From assembly GCA_902702965.1 (NCBI GenBank), contig CACRXP010000019.1:104730-168729 (forward strand): a stretch of 64,000 bases of DNA. The letters are read 5' to 3'. The position numbers and the translations under genes are program-made. This document shows, piece by piece, positions 55,190-64,000 of the stretch (the stretch's first letter is position 1; every line of letters begins with the position of its first letter). The notes below the pieces were generated by a model, which searched no databases, had not been told where the DNA came from, and saw only the letters and a program-made list of their open reading frames with translations. Source of the DNA: Spirometra erinaceieuropaei (taxonomy: Eukaryota > Platyhelminthes > Cestoda > Diphyllobothriidea > Diphyllobothriidae).

Positions 55190-57190
55190 TCGTTTCGTCG
55201 TATGCCTTACAGGTTGTGTAAAGTGCTTTTCAATATAAAACATGATGCACTGGGAAACTAGGGCTGACAATGACACCATCCTTGAGTCTGCAGACAAGCG
55301 ACCGTTCACGATCGTATCGGCCAGAACGAACTACATTCACAGAATCAAATATTTACTCGAGGATTAGCAGTTTTATGTTCCATATGCAATTAACCCCGTA
55401 AAAACGATGACATGTAAAATTGGAACGACATGCTGGCACTGGAGAATTCGTGTACAAGATCACCGGTAGATCGTTGCATGACAAGCACGTAAGACATGAC
55501 TTTAGACCGATTCTGTGACCCTTTCAATGTCCATAAAGTGTACCACATCATTCAGAGGCACACCAAATTACTGACTGGAAAGGTGACTGTTTCGACGTCT
55601 TTAACTTCTTATCTTTAATTCACGTACCACAGTCAGTTCGCCAATATATTTGGTAGAAAATATTAAAGGGGAATGGGATCTCCCGTCTTTACTTCTGCCT
55701 CCACAATCTAGCGGTCCAGAATATCGAACTACTGCAACATAGATAATACGATGAAAAGAAAAATTGTCGTGCACACGCCGAAATGTGCCAGCTGCTCAAG
55801 TGCTGTCTAAAGACGTACTTCACGCTCGACGAAGCAATCTACGAACAGATGGAAACCACGCCAACACCATCGTAGAGTTCGGAATTCATAACCAAGATAA
55901 TCTTGATCTGGAGACGTCGCTGGTCTTCCAACAACACAGACCTAAAATCTGAACTCAGCATATGCATGACGCCTTCGTCCTAATCGGGATGATAAGGTGC
56001 CGGCTTTTAAAGAACACGTCGGAGGTTGAAAAGAAGTGTATTCAACGGCCGACATCCCAAGGAGTCCAAAATACTATGGGAGCATGCCGCTTGATACGCA
56101 ACATTACAACCCCTTTTATGTAATCCCTCCTAATCGAAAATGCATTCCAGAATGTAGGCCAACATTTTATCAGATCGGTTACGCACTGTAGTAGGCATTC
56201 CTTATATGTCACCAACTGCTTGGGGACCTTCACCCAATCCTTACCACGATTCAGTACCGTCTTTCCGAATATTCGATTTATAGCAGACGAAGTGAACACA
56301 AGCAGTTTACCATCCTTTATGCCCTCGTCAGCGGCAAATTCTCTGGTGGCTTTAAAAATAAGCATTCAGGAAAGCGACATGTACGATCTTAGCACTGAAC
56401 TACAACACCATCCACCCAATCAGCCACAATCAAATTCGCATAAGATCGCTATACTGGCGAGCTGAGGTGCACGGAGGTCGAACATACGGAATTACAGTAT
56501 TTGGGACGGGTGTTTATAAGGAATGGATACCAGCGTAAACAAGACCAGAGTGTTCATGTCCAACCGGCCTCAAAATTTGGCGAGCGCTTCCATAAATCAA
56601 GGAGGTCAAGGCAGTCCCCCTTTCACATTACTTGAACTGGGAGTTACAGACAAAACGGCAGACGACCATATAAGCCAGGACGTGAGGTAAAAAGACCCAC
56701 TCCGGTGCAGGGGAACGTATGGAGTACTTTACCGTGTCTGGCGCAGTTGTGGTTACAGCAGCTAAGAAGACCACTTCAAAACGAATTGTCGCGCACGCAG
56801 CAGTGAGGAGAAGCCAAGTCCCGCCTCATTCGACGACAACCGGCCAAACATCCGGCAGACAACTGCTCACGTCACGGTTTTCCAGGCTCAAAGTCGATTA
56901 ACAAGCGCAAATACACACCTCTCCTTACTACGCACTGAGCCTATGCCACAGATATAGACACACGCAGAGCCCGAGGGTAACTTCTATACGCAAATTGTGG
57001 GCGTTAGTGGGCCAAATGATTCAATAACCTCACACGCGCGAGCAAATGGCGGCTATGAGTAACCTGCCTGTGGACAGTTACACAGTCATCGTACCACGTG
57101 CAACCTCCTGTGATGAATAAGTGAATCCCCAATCCCGAAGATTTGCACTAGCATCGCAATTCCGTACTATAAACACTGCAGCACATGCGC
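55190..57190 (+). pseudogene. PLE-A copy 9: old, nearly full RT plus GIY-YIG remnant
   Basis: Plus-sense. Alignment to the 47.6-50.5 kb copy is clear in short frames: LKADNDTILESADKRPFTIV near 55270 (cf. ADKGRATVV), YLLEDxQFYV near 55350, LAVQNIELLQH near 55710 (cf. LAIETIELLLQ), LLKCCLKTYFTLDEAIYEQ near 55800, SNNTDLK at the position of HHRPKFW and MTPSS where YVDD should be (catalytic site lost). Remnants of the HKRSC and RVFKANGY region lie near 56400-56530 and of the NYVGETG region near 56750. The tail and UTR with TATA-like ACTATAAACACTGCAG end near 57190. Many stops and shifts: an ancient copy. Confidence 0.75.
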
Positions 57191-57628
57191 AGCACATTAT
57201 TTATTTTTGTTTCTCTGTATCTTCTTCAAAACTGCCGTAGGTCGTCCGAACAAAATCGTCAGTTTAAATTTCACTTCTACCTTATCTGCTAAAGCCAGAT
57301 GTTAAATATTTACTTTGAATTAGAGCAACATAATCTTTAAACCTCACCAATTTCGTCATGAGAAATCAGCAGCAACTAAACCACCGCTATGAAATAAGGC
57401 CCAGTAGACTATGGTGTGGAACATTCGAAATTCGCAGCAAGGTGGGCTGCTCTTTGCATTGAGGCACTTATCCTGATTCTTCTTAGGCGATTGGAAAACG
57501 AGTAGTCCTCAGTAAGCATAGACACAGCGTTGACAGACGCGATAAAACTGAATATAAAACTGAGGGTAGAATTATAAAATGCAGTTGCATTAACAATAAA
57601 AATAATGCAAACACTTTGGGCGATTATT
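57191..57628. other. No recognisable feature
   Basis: Spacer with an unsupported 83-codon minus frame (57409-57660). Confidence 0.45.
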
Positions 57629-57792
57629 ACTAACAGGATACCATTCTGCCTATATATCATGCGTCGCTGTGCGGCTGCTGGTTGGGCTCAAGAGAGAGCC
57701 CTTAAGGCTAACGAAACGAGTGAGTTACTTATGAACGATCGGTGAGCACCCCCTTCCATTGTACATTCCCGATCGAAAACCGACAAGGCAAC

Positions 57793-57868
57793 GGGCTCGT
57801 GGCCCAGTGGGTAGAGGCGTGGACTTCTAAACCAACATGTCGCGAGTTCGAGGCTCGGGTGTTCCACA
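57793..57868 (+). promoter_or_regulatory. tRNA-Arg(TCT)-like region with Pol III A and B boxes
   Basis: GTGGCCCAGTGGGTAGAGGC resembles the A box and D arm. ACTTCTAAAC holds anticodon TCT at 57826-57828. GCGAGTTCGAGGCTC resembles the B box and T arm. The arrangement and spacing follow a tRNA-Arg(TCT). The acceptor ends do not pair and no CCA-type or T-run end follows, so this is the promoter head of the element and not a tRNA gene. Confidence 0.8.
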
Positions 57869-57884
57869 CTTCGGGCTTGGGTAT

Positions 57885-57929
57885 GGCTGGCTGACGACGG
57901 CTAATAAGCCAGAAATGTCCATTCCAGTC
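57885..57929 (+). ncRNA. Hammerhead motif, stem III changed
   Basis: GGCTGG 57885-57890, CTGACGA 57891-57897, GGCT-AATA-AGCC 57899-57910, GAA 57912-57914, ATGTCCAT 57915-57922, T57923 as cleavage base and CCAGTC 57924-57929. Stems I and II are intact; one G-to-T change breaks the palindrome of stem III. Confidence 0.65.
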
Positions 57930-58029
57930 TACCTTGTCTTTGTCGGTAATACCATTCTGACTAACAGGATTTTCGATTTTTTAATTACCATTTTGCTGTT
58001 TTAAGTAAAAATGTCTGCTGCACGTAGTT

Positions 58030-58430
58030 AGTCAATAATCAAGCAGCACATTTCAGTAGATGCGTAATCCCATAAATTGTGCCTTTGACTAGAAAAAATC
58101 ATTTCAACAGGGTCGTAAAACTGACCATTATGCAGCATAATCTTCAGATACCTCGGTGATGCCAGGATGCCGTTGATTAAATCCGCTTTTTTCGAACGCT
58201 TGCAAAGGATGTGCTCTAGCGAAAAGGATCACAGAGGTAGCATGCATCTTTCCTATTGATTCCTGATGCCCTGCATATCGAAATATACTTTTTAGAAAAT
58301 ATGTGTAAACACATGACTTCTTGCAGTTACTTTATGCGTAGTTAGGAGTTTTCTAAAATTTATGCTTGTTACAGGGATATTTATATCTATTCTAACGAAA
58401 GATACATATAAGAATCTTGGTCAACATTCC
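58030..58430. mobile_element. Foldback element, left-half remnant
   Basis: GGTCGTAAAACTGACCATTATGC near 58109 (in pieces) matches GGTTGTAAAACTAATCATCATGC of copy 1. GATGCCAGGATGCCG..GATTAAA and a TTTAGAAAATATGTG region follow in the same order as in the left arm. The right half is not found. Confidence 0.5.
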
Positions 58431-61400
58431 ATGATCTAAGATATCTACTACATATTTCGCTCTTTCCCGATTTATTAAGTCCAGCAAATTCGCATTGCAC
58501 TCAAAAGCCCCTGTTCAGTGACTGGCGTAAAACGTTTACAGACGACAGTAGATTTTAGTTCCTGACAAGGTTGAGCCGGTAATCTGGAGCTCAGCTCCCC
58601 TACAAGAATACAGTGTTATTATGAAATTCAGATAGAATGAAAGACATGTATTTCCAAAAGACTGAACCTCACAAAACTCAGAGAATTCGGTTTATTCTCC
58701 AATACAGTCGTCCTCCCCATTTATTTATTTCAAGAGGATTCTTCTGACTAGTCTTTGCCGTCTAACTGTCGCGTGGGTTGTTGTAATGATATATGTAGCA
58801 CGATACAATCCAAACCCCTCGGAACACTACCTACGCCTTCGAAGCAATCACACAGAGTGGCGCGCTCCAAATCAGAGGATGGTGGCATTTCGTGCTTGCC
58901 ACTTTAAGCGCAAAACGACTTGTTGAGCTGTTGGCATGCAAACGTTGGCAGATTAAATCTAATCTCGATTCTTTGAATGATGCAATAGAGACTCTAACAA
59001 GCAGATCATTTGCCCGAACATATTAACGTTTTAGATTTTCGACCCGGTGGAATCCTGCTAACTTTAAGCTCAAACTACGCAACAGAGTCCCATCGGATCT
59101 GATCGGTTGTAAAAGCTGGTCGGCCTTGAGATATATATTTCTCATTAGCTAACTGTCGTTTTGATTGTTTGTGTGTTATATGATATCGCGGTTCACGTGT
59201 TGTCGATAAATATTTAAACGCAAATACCCTCTTTTATCCTGGTGGTGGAATTCAGAAAAAACTATGAAAAATCTCCCGGAGTTTACCTAAACTGCAAAGT
59301 TAACTCTCAGTTTTTAAACGTGCGCCAGATGTCAAACAAACTAGTTAGCATGCCCCTCGCCTCTTCTACTTTATTTGATTTGCTAGATTATAAACTACTG
59401 TTTCTTTCAAAAGACTGTGGTGTATAAATATTTCTCTTGTCATAAGTAATGGCAATCGCCTACGAGGCCCTAAGTTAGACCATAACTAGCTTTCAAAATT
59501 GTTTATTTACAGCATTTAAAAGTCGTAAACAACTGTTCAACTAATAAAAATGGAATTTTGGAAAAAAATAGCATTAAGGAAATAAGCAGAAAGTGGGTGG
59601 GAAATTTAAGGGCACAAGGCGACCACCAAATATTGAAACTGAACCAAAAAACGTAAATGTGAAAGATTTGAGGGGTGATGAAGAAGCGTGTGAAGTTTTG
59701 CCTAGATAACTCCCAATTGGATAACCTATGCAGTTTAGCTCTCTGCTTTATTTTGCCACATTATTTCAAGTTTCCTTAAGTTCACATTAATTTTCTTGTC
59801 TATGACAGGAGGCGGACATCTTGTATCTTGTCAAGACTTGTCCTTTAAGTCTATAGGGTGACTTCCGTCTTCTAGGAATTTTTTTACAAGGAAACGTTAC
59901 TTGGCTGCGCGAAAGAACGAGTCCAAACTAGACGACATATTCAGTTATAATGTTAGCTTCTGACTAAATCTGAGTTAAAAAGTGCAACGGTGTTGCGCAA
60001 TAATGCTTTCTTTGGAGATTTTGTCTTGCGCAACAGAGCGTCACCTTTAATAAGACAAAGATACTCTACACAACCTTGTAGAGACGGCATACCACGGCGG
60101 CTTGTCTTTTATTTATAATATTGGAAGGCAGAGCGGCATTACTGCTTTCCTTTACTGCATGCTGTTTTGGGTGTCTTTTTGCTAACGAAGACTAAGGAAT
60201 TCTTCTTCCCACCAACTAGCTTGATTAATCGCGAACCACGAGACAGTCATCGCGTTGTTAAGCTTACTCAAAGTGCGCGAAGCCGCCGTTTGAGGGAATC
60301 TTCCGTACCAAAGGTGCCCCAAACCAAGTAATTAAAGTTTTTGTTTTCTCAATCCTCCGAGGAGTTGGCGACACAGTGATGCCTAACATAAGTGCCAGTT
60401 CCATTAGACACGTCATTAGCATTAACCCGAGGAAACTGTGAAAAATAAGGCATATTTTAAAATGCATTTCATTAAGACTATTTGACCGGTAATTTTCCAG
60501 GATTTACAGGTGGATCAGAAAAGACGCAACCGATGCGTTGCGGTAAAAACTAACATAGACAGACTAATTAATGTATTTCTGTACCTATTTCAACAGGAAA
60601 TGATTAACCTTACGTCGCCGGCCAACCTCTGTTGAAAGTCTGTTTCGGTTTAGGCTATAAATACCCCACAGCCTACGACAGTTGTTTGTTTTTTGCCTTC
60701 GCATTTTAGAAGACTCTTACAAAATATCCGCAAAATTTCCTTTGGCGCCTTTTTGAGGCTTGAAGAAGCTCGAATTCCACCCTTCGTAGACTGCTAATTA
60801 TCCCTATTTACTGATCTTAAGACAAATGATGCTCACACCAAAAAGAATAGGGATTTTAAAAGCATTGCCTATGATCCTAAAAATATACTAACCTATCTAA
60901 AACGCGCTTTTTTCCTCCGTGGATTTCGGCCTTATACAGTAATTCAATTTATGCATGCCAGCTGAACTCTCCTTAGTTTTTTCCTAAGATTTGCCCGTTT
61001 TGAGACTAAATTAGGCAATCTGAGGTAGCTTACGCTACAATGTGCGTTATCTCCGAAACTCGTGTAAGCTTAATTGCTACCTCGAAGAGAAAGCATAGCT
61101 TGAAAGGCACTACATGAGCAATGATCGAGATAATTATCACTTAAAAATTCGTTTATTCCTGTTGGGATTTGGTTCTCTAATGTGTGAATGTTAAATGCAA
61201 CTCCTCCGTGGACATAAGATTGGCCTTCTACATCTCACATTAACAACTGGTTCACAGAACTCACGTATGCGCGCGTAAAGTGTTAATAGTAGAAATGCAT
61301 GACCGTGGAATTGAGCAAAAGTACTTTTAAAACTTATATAGCTGTTATCCTTCTTTATGTGAACCGGTCTTTGACTGAGGTGCAGATGTGTACCAAAATT

Positions 61401-63747
61401 TTGCCGCATTTTGTTTTCGCAGAATTCCCCAACGTACTTGATAAGGTCTAATTTGCTCTTTGTCATTAGTCAAAGCACTGATAAAATCCCAAATTTTACT
61501 TCATTCCCGAGTGAAATACTAAAAATAGAAGTAGGAACGATCGCACATTAATTGACCAAAAACATTTCAACTCATTGACAGTGGAGCGACGCCCTCATCG
61601 GTTTGAGTGAAATGGCAATCCCCTCTAGACAGCCATGTAAACGGCTGAAATAACAATGAAAGCCCGTAGGACGATTGTAGACCGAAGACAGGGTGCGATT
61701 GTATCCTCATTCGTTGCTCAGGGACAGCATTCAAGCTGCCTTTCCGCGAAACTGCCAGAGGGTACAGGCTTACTGCCCGTTCTCCTGGGAGTGAAAAAGG
61801 CGGGGCAGGACTTTGTACCCAGTCTGTCCAGGTGCAGGTTTTTTTTAAATTCGCGTTGTTGGCACGAACAGGCGGAAAGGAAATTGTAAACAAGTATTCT
61901 ATTCGCAAACCTTAAGTACGAGGGCACAGTCCTCATGCCTGCATCGTTATCCGAAACCAGCCCCGACTGGGCACCGCCCTCTGGATTTATTCGGCTAAAC
62001 GCCACTTCATTGAATTGAAGTGTCTTTGTTCTGGTAGAGATGTTTTAAGGGTAGGGATCCGACGGAAAGCATTGGTCGACTATCGCAAACAGATCGCTTA
62101 GCCTTCATTTGGTCTCCAATGATAGAAAAGACTTCAAGTGCATATATTCCTCTTTTATGGTTGCAAGGGAAGGTCATGACTATTTTGAAAAAGTCCAACT
62201 GTTGACCGGGAAGAGAGGGTTGAGGTAAAGACAAATAATCGCGCACTCTTGGAAATCTGAGTAAAAGAATGGCATCTGCGTGGATATTCTTGCAGAAAAT
62301 GACGAGAAAAATATTTGACACTTTTGACCACATTGTCTGTTGAATCAGTGAGATTGTTTTATTCACCAAGTATTCCGCTTGCCTTAGATACTGAACATTT
62401 TAACCAATAGAATCTTGGGTTTATAAACTCTTCTCGGTGTTTTAGTAACGCTCATGAATATTCATTATGGGATGGTGTCCGATAATCAGGCTGCAAAAGT
62501 TCACATGCCTTTACGTCTCAGGACGTCAGCGTGAATACGACTATGTATACATGTACTCACATTCTAGAGTCCCTGAATCATTAAACAGTCGCTTTCCAAT
62601 GCCTATTGGGATTTAGATTGCATTATCGCCGTATTATGCCTAGTAAACCTCGAGTTCACATCGGCTAGAAAATTAGAACCAATATAAAGAAGACGTGGAC
62701 GCTTCATCTCGCCCCAATAAAAGCCCTTTTTAGTGCCGCTGCGGCGACAAGCACGTTACTTAAAGTGCCTTTACAAATGCCCCATCCCAGTCGCAGATGG
62801 GACTAAAATAACACTGGAAGTCTAGAAGATGGCAGGGCCGGAGAAAATTGCGATGGTACCAGCATCCGTTGCCCACCGGCCGCATTCAAGTTGCACTGCA
62901 TAACCTGCCTCGAAGCAACACCGCTAGACGGCACATGCATGCTCGCAAACTTCCGCGAGTTGCCACGGGTTGGGAGTTGAATCGCGCGTAAATCTTTGCC
63001 GAAAGCGTGCAGGTGCGAATTGGCGATTATGCGCAGTTTGCGCAAGCAGGCGCGAGGCAAGCTGTAAATAAACATTTTATCTACCCCTCTGTAAGTTTAC
63101 ATAGCGGCAACTTCCCCACTTGGGCAGAGCCCTCTGTGTCTACGGGACGAAATCATGATTTGGTGACTCGAACGCACCATCCTGAAGGAAGATGTGCGAT
63201 AGCAAGAGGCCTACATCGACTTACGTAGGGCTAAATCGCATTTTCTCTTCTAAATGGGGAAGATCTAAATTACTTCCACTCAGTCGTCGTTCCCTACAAT
63301 CCGACGCTTTGTTTCTTCTCTCCTAGATACGTAAAGGTGTATCTTAGCCTTCAAAAGTTAATCTCGCTTTCAGGCCTGAGGCGTGTTATTGGCCTGACCA
63401 ATTGAACATGCTCTTTTTTATTTAGCACGTTACGAACGGGAAAACTATTTTAGTGCGTTGGCCTGAAGTCCACTGAACAGAATTCTCGAACATGACATAC
63501 GCCAAAAATGGGACATGCTAGTAAAAAAACCTTAGGTTATCTTGTTTCATTATTATGAGCCAATTTGTTCTAATAAAGTGATTCGATGGCACAGACAAAA
63601 TAAAGGAGACAGGACTGTCCACTCATGTTTTATTGGCCGAACCCAAGTCGCCAAATCCAAGGTACTGGGTATCTGGAGTTTCAAGCCGCGTTTGCTTGTC
63701 GTTTACAATAAAGGAGGCGAACAGTCTAAGACTGAATGACGTGCTAA
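58431..63747. other. No recognisable gene; one weak repeat pair
   Basis: About 5.3 kb. 61660-61760 and 62825-62925 share a block of roughly 55 bp (TGCGAT.GTA.C..CATTCGTTGC then GCATTCAAG.TGC). Minus-strand frames of 90-120 codons (61567-62005, 62007-62369, 62803-63075) have no recognisable domains. They are left uncalled. Confidence 0.4.
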
Positions 63748-64000
63748 TTTGAACAAGGCGAAGGCGACAAAGCATGCAGAATTTAATGACGTCATAAATT
63801 TCGGGACCTCTCATTCAGCTGCGTACGGTCATTGCATAGTTATTTACAAGGCAAAACTGTTCAATCAACGATCGACCTAGAGACACGGGCCATACGGTGG
63901 ACCAAATGGTTGCATTCAAGGTCCTGTTTCGGGCGACGACCGGGCGTCTCTTGCGCTTTGCAGAGGCCGCTGCAATACGGAGGAGGAAACCAGAACTCTG
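63748..64000 (+). mobile_element. PLE-C copy 3: inverted terminus plus coding tail, cut by window edge
   Basis: 63748-63885 is the PLE-C 3' terminal segment (as at 37310-37440) in reverse orientation relative to the coding part that follows. The plus-sense frame from 63885 reads TGHTVDQMVAFKVLFRATTG, RLLRFAEAAAIRRRKPELC, the last part of the GIY-YIG protein, and is open to the window edge. The truncation point is much further 3' than in other copies. Confidence 0.75.
63776..63822 (-). ncRNA. Hammerhead-like motif in PLE-C terminus
   Basis: Minus strand: GCAG, CTGAATGA, GAGGTCCC, GAAA, TTTATGACGTCATTAAA, T and CTGC. Stem I GCAG/CTGC pairs over 4 bp. The GAAA box is intact in this copy. Stem III would be the palindromic ATGACGTCAT block extended by an AT-rich part with one bulge. 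The CUGANGA box carries one extra base and stem II is short, so activity is uncertain. Confidence 0.45.

Larger units (their letters stand above)
57629..57970 (+). mobile_element. tRNA-Arg-derived element with hammerhead, full copy with target-site duplication
   Basis: The element occupies 57640-57959. ACTAACAGGAT is repeated exactly at 57629-57639 and 57960-57970 (11-bp target-site duplication). Just inside, ACCATTCTG occurs at both ends (57640-57648 and 57951-57959), 311 bp apart. The copy is thus one unit plus a 9-bp terminal redundancy. Order: leader, tRNA-like part (57793-57868), 3' module with hammerhead (57885-57929) and a tail. It is non-coding, so enzymes must come from elsewhere; PLEs are the obvious candidates here. 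Confidence 0.85.

Noticed and set aside
57793..57868. A functional tRNA-Arg gene
   Set aside because: The A and B boxes and the TCT anticodon are present, but the acceptor stem does not pair, there is no terminator T-run after it, and the sequence is embedded in a repeated 311-bp unit.
61567..62369. Minus-strand open frames of 95-120 codons as possible genes
   Set aside because: No recognisable motif, splice pattern or repeat support. Kept only as an unexplained region.

Overview
The window looks like gene-poor, repeat-rich animal nuclear DNA. Nothing in it reads as an intact cellular gene. The organism is probably a flatworm, perhaps a tapeworm. That is inference from the kinds of element present (abundant Penelope-like elements with hammerhead ribozymes, a tRNA-derived short element, TTAGGG-type telomere-like sequence), not from a marker gene. 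Almost all recognisable coding sequence is broken retroelement sequence.

Four groups of mobile sequence dominate. (1) Penelope-like elements (PLEs) with a reverse transcriptase (RT) followed by a GIY-YIG endonuclease. I separate PLE-A (7.1-8.2, 17.2-18.7, 25.7-26.2, 33.6-34.0, 42.4-43.9, 47.6-50.5, 54.4-54.6 and 55.2-57.2 kb), PLE-B (10.8-11.5 kb and, more loosely, 15.9-16.5 kb) and PLE-C (30.2-31.1, 37.3-37.9 and 63.7-64.0 kb, the last running off the window). The copy at 47.6-50.5 kb is the most complete. Several copies share one layout: a 5'-truncated coding region with its own 3' terminal segment attached in inverted orientation at the truncated end. (2) A short element of about 311 bp derived from tRNA-Arg(TCT), with copies at 19.7-20.9, 28.6-29.0, 38.5-39.0, 52.7-52.9 and 57.6-58.0 kb. 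It carries an apparent minimal hammerhead ribozyme. Two copies are circular permutations of each other, each one unit long plus a short terminal redundancy. (3) A non-coding foldback element of about 970 bp (19.8-20.7 and 32.2-33.2 kb, plus partial copies) flanked by TA; one copy sits inside the tRNA-derived element. (4) One 5'-truncated LINE RT at 35.4-36.8 kb.

Other structure: a diverged satellite with a 350-bp period nested in a 700-bp period (0.7-2.3 kb), a degenerate telomere-like tract (5.9-6.3 kb), a dispersed repeat of unknown type called RepX here (8.2, 18.7 and 23.7 kb), a diverged tandem pair (13.4-14.1 kb), microsatellites and several perfect hairpins. The remaining sequence is AT-rich with no recognisable content.

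How the parts may work together is inference. The PLEs encode RT and endonuclease, and their terminal segments carry a TATA-like box and a minimal hammerhead. The 311-bp element carries a Pol III-type promoter and a hammerhead of the same minimal type (stem III is a loop-less palindrome, as if made between two molecules). It therefore looks like a tRNA-headed relative of animal retrozymes, which are thought to be mobilised by PLE enzymes through circular RNA.
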